64,000 nucleotides of DNA from CBDCCV01 sp965215025 (GTDB taxonomy: Bacteria > Bacteroidota > Rhodothermia > Rhodothermales > Salinibacteraceae), in contig CBDCCV010000002.1 of NCBI GenBank assembly GCA_965215025.1, forward strand, positions 1,550,001-1,614,000. Direction: 5' to 3'. The position numbers and the translations under genes were made by a program. Under the pieces are notes generated by a model. The model saw only the letters and a program-made list of their open reading frames with translations, had not been told where the DNA came from and made no database searches. Shown here in pieces: positions 17,925-27,055 of this stretch. Each line of letters starts with the position of its first letter. The first letter of the stretch is position 1.

Positions 17925-20405
17925 CTATCGCTCGCCCGCCTCCTCTTCGAGCACGGCCTCAGAGGCTGCCGCGCGCTCGGGGCCTACGCTCGATTGGATG
18001 AGTTCGAGGATGCGGCGGTACTCGTCCGTCCACGAGGCCGGCTCGGTGAAGCCGTGGCCCTCGACGGGGTAGACGGCCAGCTCCCAATCCTCCTTGCCCA
18101 GCTCGATGAGCCGCTGCGAGAGGCGCACCACGTCCTGGAACTGCACGTTCGTGTCCATGATGCCGTGGGCGATGAGGAGCGGGTCTTCCAGCCCCTCGGC
18201 GAAGTAGATCGGCGAGCTTCGCGCGTAGGCGAGCGAGTCCGTCTGCGGCGCGTTAAGGATGTTGGCGGTGTAGGGCTGGTTGTAGTGCGCCCAGTCCGTC
18301 ACCGAGCGCAAGGCCGCCCCGCCGCCGAAGTGCTCCTCTTCGGTGAAGAGGGCCATGAGCGTGATGAAGCCGCCGTACGAGCCGCCGTAGATGAACGTGC
18401 GCTCGGGCGCGATGCCGTACTCTTCTTCGAGGTAGCCTTGCGCGTCCACGTAGTCCTGGAGGTCGCGCCCGCCCATGTGGCGGTAGACGGCCGTGCGCCA
18501 GTCGCGCCCGTACCCGGCCGAGGCGCGGTAGTCCACGTTCATCACCGTGTAGCCGAGGTCGGTGAGCAGGTTATGGAACATGAACTCGCGGAAGTAGCTC
18601 GGCCACCAGCGGTGCACGTTCTGCAAGTACCCCGCGCCGTGGACGAAGAGCACCGCTGCCCCGTTCGGATTCTCCGGGCGGAAGATCTGCGCCGGCACCT
18701 CGACGCCGTCCGACGCGGTGAAGCGGACGATCTCGCCCGTGCGCCAGTCGTACGAAGACCATTCCTCCGTGGGCGAGTTGGTGATGCGTGTGGCTTCGGC
18801 GGTGCGGCCGTCGGCGAGGGGTTGCAGGTAGACCTCCGGCGGACGGTTGGCCTCCGAGTAGAGCAGGCCGAGCGTTTCCGCGTCGGGCGCTACCGCCGCC
18901 TCGGTGACGCCGCCGAGCGCAGTCAGGCGCGTGCGGGTGCCGCCCTCGACCGGCATCCGGTAGACGTGCCGCTCGTGCGGCGAGGCTTCGCTGCTGCGGA
19001 AGGTCCACGTCTGGCCGTCCTGCGAGAGGCGCGGGTCGAAGACCTCGAACTCGCCCTCCGTAAGTTGCTGCACGTCGCCCGTCTCGACATCGACGGTGTA
19101 GAGGTGGCTGAAGCCGCTGGCCTCGCTCTGGAAAAAGAAGCGTCGGCTGTCGGGCAGCCAGCCGACGGTCGAGCCGCCGCCCCACCACGAGATACCGGGA
19201 CCGGCGATCCACGCCTCGTCGTGCTGTCGGTCGAGAACCTCAAGCTCCGCCGTCTCGGGATCGAGGCGGGCGATCCAGCGGTCTTTGTTGTCGCGCGCGC
19301 GCACGTCGAGGACGGCGTAGCGCCCATCCGCACTCCAGAACGGGCCAAAGGCGTAGAGCGCGCGCTTGGCTCTCGTTGAATCAGCCTTACTCGAATCCGC
19401 TTTGGCGGAGCCTGCCTCGGCGTCTTCGTCCTGCATGAACGCGGGCACGTCCTTGGCGCCGGGGAGCTGCGCGAGATTGACCTCGTACGTCGTGTCGCGC
19501 TCGAGGTCCTGAACGTAGAGCTGCTGCCGGGCGCCGGCATCGCCCACCTTCGCGCGCGCGGTCTCGACCTCGGCGTAGCCGGACTCGGTGACGTAGTCGA
19601 GCACCTTCGTGTCCTCGGCGTCTTTGGGCGGTGTGGTGAGGGCGAAGGTGACGAAGCGCCCGCCGGGACGCATCTGCAACTGCTGCACACGCTTTTTGCC
19701 GGTGTAGAACGTGGGCGGCGGATCTTCGGCGCGGCGCTCGCGCTCCTGGGCGGCCTCGCGTTTTTCCTTTTCTTCCGCCTCGGTGCGCAACGTCTCGAAA
19801 AGCTGCTGTTGCTGGTTTTCCAGGAAACGCTCCTGCGCGTCGCCCGCTTTTTCTTTCTTCTCCTGGCCGCTGCGCAGGTCGGTGATCTGCTCGACGAGGC
19901 CTGTTGCCAGCGCCACGCGGTAGAGGTTGTTCTCGGAGGCGAAGACGACGTGCTCGCCATCCGGCGTGAAGCGCGGATCGGCCTCGCGGGCGCGCGTCTT
20001 GGTGAGGCGGCGCTGCGTCCCGTCGGTGCGGTTGTACAGGTACAAATCGCCGCCGGAGGCGTAGACCTTGCGCTCGAAGCTGCGGTCGTAGACGTTTTCG
20101 CCGTGGTGCCAGCCGCTGAAAAACGGCATGGCCGGGCGGCGCACGCTCGGCGGCACCTTCTCCGGCGCTCCGCCCGAGGCGGCCACGCGGTAGAGCGAGT
20201 CGGCCTCGAAGCGCCCCTCCGGGTTCCAGTCGAAATAGAGGAACTCGCCGCGCTCGCCCCAGCGGACGTTCTCGGGCCAGTCGCCGATCCACGTCTCGGG
20301 CGCCTGCATGATCTCTTCGACGGTGAGGGTGGACTCTTGCGCCTGCGCGGGGAGCGCCAGCGCCAGCAGCAGAAAGAGACCGAGGGTGTAGCGGAGGGCA
20401 GACAT
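17925..20405 (-). CDS. Prolyl oligopeptidase family (S9) serine peptidase
   Basis: An 826-residue secreted or periplasmic peptidase. Signal peptide ALALPAQAQE at the N-terminus; a long beta-propeller region (about 40-560) with WD40-like/DPP-IV repeats such as SLYRVAASGGAPEKV and HLYTVDVETGDVQQLTEG, interrupted by a charged, coiled stretch (about 180-240) rich in Glu/Lys/Arg. The C-terminal alpha/beta hydrolase domain has GGSYGG (nucleophile about Ser676), HGIMDTNVQ (about Asp751) and VEGHGF (about His784). S9 enzymes remove dipeptides or cleave after proline in short peptides. It is divergent from the TonB receptor at 20843 and upstream of vapBC on the same strand. Confidence 0.92.
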   Translation of the reverse strand: MSALRYTLGLFLLLALALPAQAQESTLTVEEIMQAPETWIGDWPENVRWGERGEFLYFDWNPEGRFEADSLYRVAASGGAPEKVPPSVRRPAMPFFSGWHHGENVYDRSFERKVYASGGDLYLYNRTDGTQRRLTKTRAREADPRFTPDGEHVVFASENNLYRVALATGLVEQITDLRSGQEKKEKAGDAQERFLENQQQQLFETLRTEAEEKEKREAAQERERRAEDPPPTFYTGKKRVQQLQMRPGGRFVTFALTTPPKDAEDTKVLDYVTESGYAEVETARAKVGDAGARQQLYVQDLERDTTYEVNLAQLPGAKDVPAFMQDEDAEAGSAKADSSKADSTRAKRALYAFGPFWSADGRYAVLDVRARDNKDRWIARLDPETAELEVLDRQHDEAWIAGPGISWWGGGSTVGWLPDSRRFFFQSEASGFSHLYTVDVETGDVQQLTEGEFEVFDPRLSQDGQTWTFRSSEASPHERHVYRMPVEGGTRTRLTALGGVTEAAVAPDAETLGLLYSEANRPPEVYLQPLADGRTAEATRITNSPTEEWSSYDWRTGEIVRFTASDGVEVPAQIFRPENPNGAAVLFVHGAGYLQNVHRWWPSYFREFMFHNLLTDLGYTVMNVDYRASAGYGRDWRTAVYRHMGGRDLQDYVDAQGYLEEEYGIAPERTFIYGGSYGGFITLMALFTEEEHFGGGAALRSVTDWAHYNQPYTANILNAPQTDSLAYARSSPIYFAEGLEDPLLIAHGIMDTNVQFQDVVRLSQRLIELGKEDWELAVYPVEGHGFTEPASWTDEYRRILELIQSSVGPERAAASEAVLEEEAGER

Positions 20406-20842
20406 ACGAGCAGAAGGCTGATGACGGAGGGCATCCAGATCAGAGGATAAGTCTGGCTCCCGGCTTTGTTCAGCAACGTGAGGGTGTGGCAGCGAGGGTT
20501 GATTTTTTAGTCTGGCAACAGGGTGGCTCCTGCGTCCTTGTCTCCCTTGACGGGAAAGCGCAGCTTCACGTAGTAAACGAGCGGAGCGACTAACGAAGTA
20601 GAAGGACAGGATGAGGACGAACCAGCACCGTAGTAGCAGCCCGCTTCCCCCTCACCCTGTCCCCCTCCCACGGCGGGGAGAGGGAACACATAGGCTACCG
20701 AAGCTGCTGCCGATGGTGGAGGCGCTGTGCTTTATCTGCGCATCCGTCGGGCAGCCGTTTATCCATTGATGACGAGCCGCCGGAGACGTATCATTTAGCA
20801 CACTCTGGCGGCTCGCTCTGTTCTTCCTTCTGCTTCCCGTCC
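20406..20842. other. Divergent intergenic region, 437 bp
   Basis: It separates the S9 peptidase from the TonB receptor and must hold both promoters. A 60-codon minus-strand frame (20507-20689) has no protein-like character. The only clear structure is the hairpin at 20774-20814. A C-rich/G-rich inverted stretch lies at about 20645-20690. Confidence 0.45.
20774..20814 (+). promoter_or_regulatory. Hairpin upstream of the TonB receptor start
   Basis: GAGCCGCCGGAG and CTCTGGCGGCTC pair at 11 of 12 positions across a 17-nt AT-richer loop, ending 28 bp before the ATG. The position suits a 5'-UTR hairpin or an operator; no T-run follows. Confidence 0.4.
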
Positions 20843-23224
20843 ATGCCCCTCCTTTTGCGCAGCCCCCCGCTCACCCTGCTCCTGATGCTCTGGCCGGCGG
20901 CGCTCCAGGCGCAAGAGGCTGGCACCACGCGGGGCCGCGTCACTGTGAGCGGGTACGTGCAGGACGCCGAGACGGGCGAGAAGCTCCTCGGCGCCACGGT
21001 CTACGCCCCGGCTTACGAGGCGGGCACGGCCACGAACCGCTACGGCTTCTACAGTCTCACGCTGCCGGCCGGCGACGGCGATTCGCCCGTGCGCCTCCTC
21101 TACAGCTACACCGGCTACGCCGACTACGCCGTGACGCTTCCCCTCCGCCGAGACACCGCGCTGACGGTGGAGCTGGCGCCGGCCTCCGTGGCGCTCGACA
21201 GCCTCGTCGTCGAGGGCACGCCCACAGACCGCATCACCCGGACGACGCGCATGAGCACCGTCTCCGTCCCCGTGGCCGACATCGAGGCGCTGCCGACGCT
21301 CGCCGGCGAGGTGGACGTCTTGCGCACGCTCCAGCTTTTGCCCGGCGTGCAGGGCGGCAAGGAGGGCACGAGCGGCCTCTACGTGCGCGGCGGCGGCCCC
21401 TCGCAGAACCTCATCCTGCTCGACGGCACGCCCGTCTATAACGCCTCGCATCTCTTCGGCTTCCTCTCCGTCTTCAACTCGGACGCGATCAAGACCGTCG
21501 AACTCACCAAAGGCGGATTTCCCGCGCGCTACGGCGGGCGCCTCTCCTCGGTGATCGACATCCGGATGAAGGAGGGCAACCTGCGCGAGTACACGGCGCA
21601 GGGGTCCGTCGGCCTCGTGGCCTCGCGGCTGACGGTGGAGGGGCCGATTGCCGAGGACCGGACGGCGTTCATGGTCTCCGGCCGGCGCACGTACGCCGAC
21701 CTCATCGCCCGGCCGCTCCTGGCCGAGGAGGGCGAAAAGCCGGTGGCCTACTTCTACGACCTCAACGCGAAGCTCAACCACGTCTTCTCCGAAAGGGACC
21801 GCGTGTACCTCAGCCTTTACGCCGGCGACGACCGCTTCGGGGCGGATTACGAGGAGAGCGGCCTCGACCAGTCGGCCCGCCTTGGGTGGGGCAACGTTAC
21901 GGCGGCGCTGCGCTGGAACCATCTGTTTTCAGATAAGCTCTTTGCCAACACCGCGCTCACGTACAGCCGCTACCTCTTTGATGTAGACATCGAGGACCGC
22001 TTCGAGATCGAGGACGGGGCCGAGGGGCTGTTCGCGCTGCGCTACCGCTCCGGCATCCGCGACTGGAGCGTGAAGACGGATTTCGACTTCGTGCCCTCGC
22101 CCGCGCACTACGTACGCTTCGGGGCGGGGGCGGTGCTGCACGACTTCCGCCCCGGCGCCTTGACGCTGCGCGACAACGAGCCGGGCGTGGTGCTCGACAC
22201 CACCTTCGCCTCCGAGGAGACGCGCGCGCTGGAGCTTTCCGCCTACGCCGAGGACGACGTGCGCCTCTCGGAGCGGCTGAAGCTCAACGCCGGCGTGCAC
22301 CTCTCAGCCTTCCGGCTGCCCGGACGCACGTACGGCTCCGTGCAGCCGCGCCTCTCGGCGCGCTACCGGCTCTCGCAGCGGTGGCTTGGGGGGCGGTGGG
22401 CGCTCAAGGCCTCGGCCGTGACGATGCGCCAGTACATCCACCTCCTCTCAAACGCCGGCGTGGGCCTGCCGACGGATCTGTGGGTGCCGGCCACCGCGCG
22501 CGTCCGCCCGCAACGTGCCTGGCAGACGGCGGCGGGCCTGGCCGGGACGCTCGGCGAGGGGCGCTACGAGGTCAGCCTCGAAGGCTACTACAAGGCCATG
22601 GACGGCCTCATCACCTACGAGCAGGGCGCCGTCTTTGCCGACCCGACCTCGTCGTGGCAGGACAAGGTCTTAACCGGCGGCGCGGGGACCTCGTACGGCG
22701 TGGAGCTTTTCGTCCAGCGCAAGACCGGGCGCACCACGGGCTGGCTCGGCTACACCTTAGCGTGGACGGACCGGAAGTTCGACGGCCTCAACAGGAGCGA
22801 TCCGTACGCCTACCGCTACGACCGGCGCCACGACCTAAGCCTGGCGGTGAGCCACCGCGCCTCGGAGCGCTTCGACCTCTCGGCCGCGTGGGTCTACGCC
22901 ACCGGCCACGCCCTCACGCTCCCCTCCGCCGAGTACGCCTCCGCCGACGGTGGCATCTTCAACCCGAACGTCTACGACCCGATCTACTACTACGGCGAGC
23001 GCAACGGCTTCCGGATGCCGGCCTACCACCGCCTCGACCTCAGCGCGACGTACTACTTCAGCCGGCAGCCCAGCCAGCACGCGCTCTCGTTTAGCGTCTA
23101 CAACGCTTACAACCACAAGAACCCGTTCTTCGTGGACCTCGTCACCGAAGACGGGGAGCGCAAGCTCAAGGGCTTCACGCTTTTTCCCGTGCTGCCGTCG
23201 CTCTCGTACCGCTTCGCGTTTTAG
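20843..23224 (+). CDS. TonB-dependent receptor with carboxypeptidase-regulatory domain
   Basis: A 793-residue outer-membrane receptor. Signal peptide to about 23 (ALQAQEA); CarboxypepD_reg domain (about 32-120: VSGYVQDAETGEKLLGATVYA, with YGFYSLTLP); plug (about 125-250: LPTLAGEVDVLRTLQLLPGV, GLYVRGGGPSQNLILLDGTPVY, GGFPARYGGRLSSVIDI); then a barrel ending LSYRFAF. It is followed by a DUF4249 lipoprotein, a pairing seen repeatedly in Bacteroidota; the pair is thought to act in nutrient import, but the substrate is unknown. The upstream hairpin may regulate it. The stop codon directly abuts a GGCGAATGG-type repeat. Confidence 0.92.
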   Translation: MPLLLRSPPLTLLLMLWPAALQAQEAGTTRGRVTVSGYVQDAETGEKLLGATVYAPAYEAGTATNRYGFYSLTLPAGDGDSPVRLLYSYTGYADYAVTLPLRRDTALTVELAPASVALDSLVVEGTPTDRITRTTRMSTVSVPVADIEALPTLAGEVDVLRTLQLLPGVQGGKEGTSGLYVRGGGPSQNLILLDGTPVYNASHLFGFLSVFNSDAIKTVELTKGGFPARYGGRLSSVIDIRMKEGNLREYTAQGSVGLVASRLTVEGPIAEDRTAFMVSGRRTYADLIARPLLAEEGEKPVAYFYDLNAKLNHVFSERDRVYLSLYAGDDRFGADYEESGLDQSARLGWGNVTAALRWNHLFSDKLFANTALTYSRYLFDVDIEDRFEIEDGAEGLFALRYRSGIRDWSVKTDFDFVPSPAHYVRFGAGAVLHDFRPGALTLRDNEPGVVLDTTFASEETRALELSAYAEDDVRLSERLKLNAGVHLSAFRLPGRTYGSVQPRLSARYRLSQRWLGGRWALKASAVTMRQYIHLLSNAGVGLPTDLWVPATARVRPQRAWQTAAGLAGTLGEGRYEVSLEGYYKAMDGLITYEQGAVFADPTSSWQDKVLTGGAGTSYGVELFVQRKTGRTTGWLGYTLAWTDRKFDGLNRSDPYAYRYDRRHDLSLAVSHRASERFDLSAAWVYATGHALTLPSAEYASADGGIFNPNVYDPIYYYGERNGFRMPAYHRLDLSATYYFSRQPSQHALSFSVYNAYNHKNPFFVDLVTEDGERKLKGFTLFPVLPSLSYRFAF

Positions 23225-23255
23225 GGCGAATGGCGATTAGCGAGTGGCGAATAGG
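23225..23255 (+). repeat. GGCGAATGG-type repeat at a gene 3' end
   Basis: Degenerate units GGCGAATGGCG, GCGAGTGGCG and GAATAGGG start at the first base after the TAG stop. Like sequences sit at the 3' ends of the genes ending at 55097 and 59550. Confidence 0.5.
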
Positions 23256-23380
23256 GTTTCGTTCGGAAATGATGAGAGGACGAACGGAAGAAACGAAGCG
23301 GTCTTCCTCTCTGTCGTCGGCTCTTCGTTTCCTCCGCTCTTCGTTTCAAGTGCCTTCTTCCCCTTCCGTGCTCACGTCTG

Positions 23381-24391
23381 ATGGTTAGATACGCCTCTTT
23401 CTTCGCGCTGCTGCTCGCCGTCCTGACCACCGGCTGCGAGACGATCATCGACGTGGAGCTGCCCGAGCACGAGCCGCGCCTCGTCGTCAACAGCCTCTTC
23501 GAGGCCGACAGCCTCTGGCACGTCGAGGTGGGCCGGAGCCAGGGCATCCGCGAAACCGATCTTCTGCTGGAGTGCGTGACGGACGCCACCGTGGAGCTGC
23601 TGCGTGAAGGGCGCGTTCTTGGTACGCTCAGCTACGCCGACGAGGCGCCCTGCCTGAGCGCGGCGTACCGCAACCCCGACCTCCGCGTGGAGCCGGGCGC
23701 GCAGTACACCGTCCGCGTGACGGCGCCGGGGTTCGAGCCGGCCGAGGCGACGGGCCGCACGCCCGAGGCCGTGCCGTTCACGCTCGGCGAGCGGCTGATC
23801 CGCGATGAGAACTACCGGCCCCTCGAAGCCACCATCAGCCTGGAGGACGATGGAGCGGCGGCGAACTACTACGCGCTCTCCGTTTTCGTGAGGAGTCTCC
23901 AGATTCGTTACAACCCTCGGACGGAAGAACGCGACACCTCCTACGTGCGTCGCCGCGCCTCGTTTTTCTCGTCCGATCCCGTCCTGCGCGAGAACGAGGA
24001 CTTCGCCGAGGCCGTCGAGGGCGACGAGACGCGCTACCGCCGCGCGCTCTTCAGCGACGCCACCTTCAACGGAAAGACGGAGCGGCTGACGATCCGCGCA
24101 CCGGCGAACTACTCCGTGCCCCTCTCCGATGAGGACAGCTTCGAGGTCCGCCACTTCGTCGTCCTCACCGCGCTCACGCGCGAGGCGTACGAGTACCTGC
24201 GCACGGAGGCCGTTGCGGAGCGCGCCGGCGACAACCCCTTCGCCGAGCCGGTGCAGGTCTTCTCCAACGTCGAGAACGGGCTGGGCATCTTCGCAGGCAT
24301 GGCGTCGTTCGAGCGTCCGATCACGACGGAGGTTGAGGAGCAGCCGTGCTGCTTCTACACGCGCCCGGCGCCCGCTGGCGCCGAACGGTAA
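23381..24391 (+). CDS. DUF4249 family lipoprotein
   Basis: A 336-residue lipoprotein. Lipobox TTGC (Cys19) is followed by ETIIDVELPEHEPRLVVNSL, the characteristic opening of DUF4249. The central part (VEVGRSQGI, LLECVTDATVELLREG, YTVRVTAPGFEPAEATGRTP) forms an Ig-like/beta-sandwich layout; the C-terminus has the VFSNVENGLGIFAGMAS motif common in the family, then a CC pair. DUF4249 proteins accompany TonB-dependent receptors and may act as surface partners; the biochemical role is unknown. It lies 156 bp downstream of the receptor and is probably co-transcribed with it. Confidence 0.88.
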   Translation: MVRYASFFALLLAVLTTGCETIIDVELPEHEPRLVVNSLFEADSLWHVEVGRSQGIRETDLLLECVTDATVELLREGRVLGTLSYADEAPCLSAAYRNPDLRVEPGAQYTVRVTAPGFEPAEATGRTPEAVPFTLGERLIRDENYRPLEATISLEDDGAAANYYALSVFVRSLQIRYNPRTEERDTSYVRRRASFFSSDPVLRENEDFAEAVEGDETRYRRALFSDATFNGKTERLTIRAPANYSVPLSDEDSFEVRHFVVLTALTREAYEYLRTEAVAERAGDNPFAEPVQVFSNVENGLGIFAGMASFERPITTEVEEQPCCFYTRPAPAGAER

Positions 24392-24505
24392 CGTTCCGCT
24401 CCGGCACGGCGGACGTACTGGCGGCTTCGTAACTTGCCGCGCGCGGCTCCCGTAGCTATTTGCAAGAAACGCCGCCCTTGCCTGCCGCCCTGTCGTTTTC
24501 TTACG

Positions 24506-24805
24506 ATGATCCGCCTCTCCCGCCGCGCTTTGTGGGAAGCCGCCTTCTGGACGGCCGCCCTCGCCGCGCTTGCTGTGACCGACCCGGCTACGGACGGCCT
24601 CTTTTCGCTGTGCGTGCTGAAGGCCGTCGGCGCGGCGTGGTGCCCCGGCTGCGGCCTCGGCCACGCCATCGCGCACCTGCTCGACGGCGCGTGGGCGGCC
24701 TCGTTTGAAGCGCATCCGCTCGGCTTGCCGGCGCTCCTCGTCATCGCCGGGCGCATCGGCGTCCTCGCGCGGCAGGTGCTTGCCACACGCGCCGAGGCCA
24801 GCTAA
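24506..24805 (+). CDS. DUF2752 small membrane protein
   Basis: A 99-residue protein. I chose ATG 24506 over the longer frame at 24434, since it starts MIRLSRRALW directly before the first membrane segment. It has the DUF2752 signature WCPGCGLGHAIAHLLDG between two hydrophobic helices (about 12-30 and 70-90). The paired cysteines in CPGCG are conserved in the family; their role is not known. A TM2-domain gene follows 45 bp later; the two types of small membrane protein are often neighbours. Confidence 0.82.
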   Translation: MIRLSRRALWEAAFWTAALAALAVTDPATDGLFSLCVLKAVGAAWCPGCGLGHAIAHLLDGAWAASFEAHPLGLPALLVIAGRIGVLARQVLATRAEAS

Positions 24806-24850
24806 AGAACTCTCCCTCACCCCCACTCTCCCAACCCCCCATACCCAAAC

Positions 24851-25216
24851 ATGGCCCGCGTCCTCCGCTACCTCCCCGAGATCGAAGGCGACGAGCAGAT
24901 CCACGTCGCCCGCCTGATGAAGCCCATGACCGACGACGAGGCCGAGGAGTTCTCGCACGCCTACCGCCAAAGGCGCAAGGACCCGAAGCTCACGCTCGCG
25001 GCCACGCTCCTCGCCTTTGCCGGCATCGCGGGGATCGAGCGCTTCTACGTGGATCAGGTCTTCCTCGGCATCCTCTACCTGCTCACGGCGGGCCTCTGCT
25101 TCATCGGCACGGTGATTGACCTCATTAATTACAAGGGCATCACCTACGAGTACAACCGCAAGTTAGCCCGCGATGTGGCCGCTATGGTCGGTCACAAGCC
25201 GGAACGGCGCTGGTAG
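24851..25216 (+). CDS. TM2 domain-containing membrane protein
   Basis: A 121-residue protein. An N-terminal cytoplasmic helix (about 1-45, charged, with MTDDEAEEFSHAYRQRRKDP) is followed by two closely spaced membrane helices of the TM2 type: LTLAATLLAFAGIAGIERFY, then VFLGILYLLTAGLCFIGTVID with the typical short turn and Asp. The C-terminus is basic. TM2 proteins have no agreed function. It is downstream of the DUF2752 gene on the same strand, probably in one transcript. Confidence 0.88.
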   Translation: MARVLRYLPEIEGDEQIHVARLMKPMTDDEAEEFSHAYRQRRKDPKLTLAATLLAFAGIAGIERFYVDQVFLGILYLLTAGLCFIGTVIDLINYKGITYEYNRKLARDVAAMVGHKPERRW

Positions 25217-25419
25217 CGCGCTTTCGTCCGGGGTACAAGATTACCCACGGATCGGTCAGAATGACCCAGAGCACGGCGCTTCCGGCGCATTAACGTCGCA
25301 GAAAACGTGCGGCAAACGTTTGGTCACGCAAGCGTTTTCGTTCGTTAACGCGGCGGCTCGCGGCGGCGGCTACGTTGGGTGGTGTCCCCCCACGACACCC
25401 ACCCGTCACCGCCCCCGCC

Positions 25420-26934
25420 ATGCGCCCTGCTGCACGTATCCTTCTCCTTACCCTCCTGTTCTTCGTTTCCGCTTCGCTCCTCCTCGCCGGCTGCGACTTT
25501 TTCTACGACGACGGCGGCGGCGATGACGACCCCGGCGATGACGACGGCGGCGGCGACGGCGTCACGTTCGCCAACCACTCCACCTCGCCTGCCTTCGTGG
25601 ACGTGCGGATGCAGGGCGTCGAGGCCTTCACCATGGTCTCGAGCGAGGACACGCTCGAAGGCACGCCCGACTTCGTCTACGCCGGCTCGCCCGACGGCGC
25701 CGGCCTGCTCAAGAACGCCGACGGCACCTTCACCTACGTCACGAACTACGAGAGGAACTACTCCATCGGCCGGATCACGTTTGACCGGACGTTCAAGCCC
25801 GTGGCTGGCGAGTACATCGTGGACTCCGACCACGGGCGCTGGCGCCTATGCTCCGGCACGCTCGTCACGCCCGAGGAGCACGGCTTCGGCCCCGGCTTCT
25901 TCTCCGCCGGGGAAAGCGGCCCGGAGTCGCAGATCCACTTCGTCGATCCGTCGGGCGCGCCGGGCACCTCGCGCCTCTTGCCGGCTCTGGGCAAGCACAA
26001 CACCGAGAACGCCGTCCCGCTGCCTCTGGCGGCCTATCCGGGGCGCACGGCCATCATCATCGGCGAGGACGAGTCCGAGGCCTCCCGCACCTACGACGGC
26101 CAGCTCCACCTCTACCTGAGCGACGCCGTGGGCGACCTCGACGGCGGCAACCTCTACGCCCTCGCCCGCACGGACAACGTCGGCCCCGAGACGGAGATGG
26201 TCCGCGGCGAGATCTACCCCGTCGAGTTCCGGCAGATCGAGAACCAGGAGTCGCTCAGCGGCGAGGAGATCGGGCAGGTCTCCGTCGAGCAGCTCAACGC
26301 CATCGAGTTCAACCGGGTCGAGGACCTGGACTACCGCAAAGACGGCACGGGCCGCGAGGTGTACTTCAACGTCACGGGCCTGGACACGGGGCTGGAAGGC
26401 AACTTAGGCGGCACGCGCAAGGGCCGCGTCTACCGTCTCAAGATGAACGCGCAGAACCCGCTCCAGGGCACGCTCGAGGTCGTCCTCGACGGCGATGACG
26501 AGAACAGCCAGGCGCGCACCTTCCAAAACCCGGACAACATCCTGGTGACGGAAAATTACGCCTACATCCAGGAAGACCCCAACGGCGACGGCGACGAGAC
26601 GCACGACGCCTACATCTACCAGTACGACATCGGCGCGGACCAGCTCAGCGTCGTAGCCGAGGTCACGCCGTTGCGCGGCATCGAGTCCACCGTGCCCGCC
26701 GAGGACGGCTCTGGCAAGGCGCTCTACGCCCCCGCCAACGTGCGCCTAGGCGCGTGGGAGACGGGCGCTTTGCTCGACATCTCGGACATCGTCGGGCGCG
26801 AGGGCACGTTCATCCTCAACGTGCAGTCGCACGGGTGGGAGTCGCCCTACTTCGCCGGGCCGGACGGCGGCTCGCGCCGTGCCAGCGAGAACGAGGGCGG
26901 CCAGACCGTCGTGCTGACGGGCCTCCCGCGCTGA
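25420..26934 (+). CDS. Lipoprotein resembling PhoX/DUF839 proteins
   Basis: A 504-residue lipoprotein. The ATG at 25420 gives lipobox LAGC (Cys25), then a Gly/Asp-rich linker (about 28-50). The rest looks like a beta-propeller related to the PhoX/DUF839 family: YVTNYERNYSIGRITFDRT, WRLCSGTLVTPEEHGFGPG, the segment YRLKMNAQNPLQGTLEVVLDG, and FQNPDNILVTENYAYIQEDP. PhoX enzymes are Ca2+/Fe phosphatases, and PNGDGDETHD could bind calcium. The match is by pattern only, and the full PhoX active site cannot be confirmed. A phosphatase role would suit the nearby nuclease cluster, but that is speculative. A strong terminator follows. Confidence 0.65.
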   Translation: MRPAARILLLTLLFFVSASLLLAGCDFFYDDGGGDDDPGDDDGGGDGVTFANHSTSPAFVDVRMQGVEAFTMVSSEDTLEGTPDFVYAGSPDGAGLLKNADGTFTYVTNYERNYSIGRITFDRTFKPVAGEYIVDSDHGRWRLCSGTLVTPEEHGFGPGFFSAGESGPESQIHFVDPSGAPGTSRLLPALGKHNTENAVPLPLAAYPGRTAIIIGEDESEASRTYDGQLHLYLSDAVGDLDGGNLYALARTDNVGPETEMVRGEIYPVEFRQIENQESLSGEEIGQVSVEQLNAIEFNRVEDLDYRKDGTGREVYFNVTGLDTGLEGNLGGTRKGRVYRLKMNAQNPLQGTLEVVLDGDDENSQARTFQNPDNILVTENYAYIQEDPNGDGDETHDAYIYQYDIGADQLSVVAEVTPLRGIESTVPAEDGSGKALYAPANVRLGAWETGALLDISDIVGREGTFILNVQSHGWESPYFAGPDGGSRRASENEGGQTVVLTGLPR

Positions 26935-26962
26935 CGGCGCTCTTCTCTTCTCCGCGCACCCG

Positions 26963-27013
26963 AGAGCCACCGGGCCTCGCAGGGTAACCCGCAGGCGAGG
27001 CCCGGCTCTTTTT
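26963..27013 (+). terminator. Rho-independent terminator
   Basis: A long GC stem (AGAGCC and GGGCCTCGC pairing with GCGAGGCCC and GGCTCT) is followed by a run of five T, 29 bp after the PhoX-like gene. Confidence 0.85.
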
Positions 27014-27055
27014 CCAGGACGCCGCGCCTTCTTGACGCTTACGTCATCCCCGCTC

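Noticed and set aside
17859..19379. 506-codon plus-strand frame antisense to the S9 peptidase
   Set aside because: Lies fully over a gene with intact catalytic motifs; composition is typical of antisense frames in GC-rich DNA.
20507..20689. 60-codon minus-strand frame in the divergent region
   Set aside because: No protein-like pattern and it crosses a promoter region.
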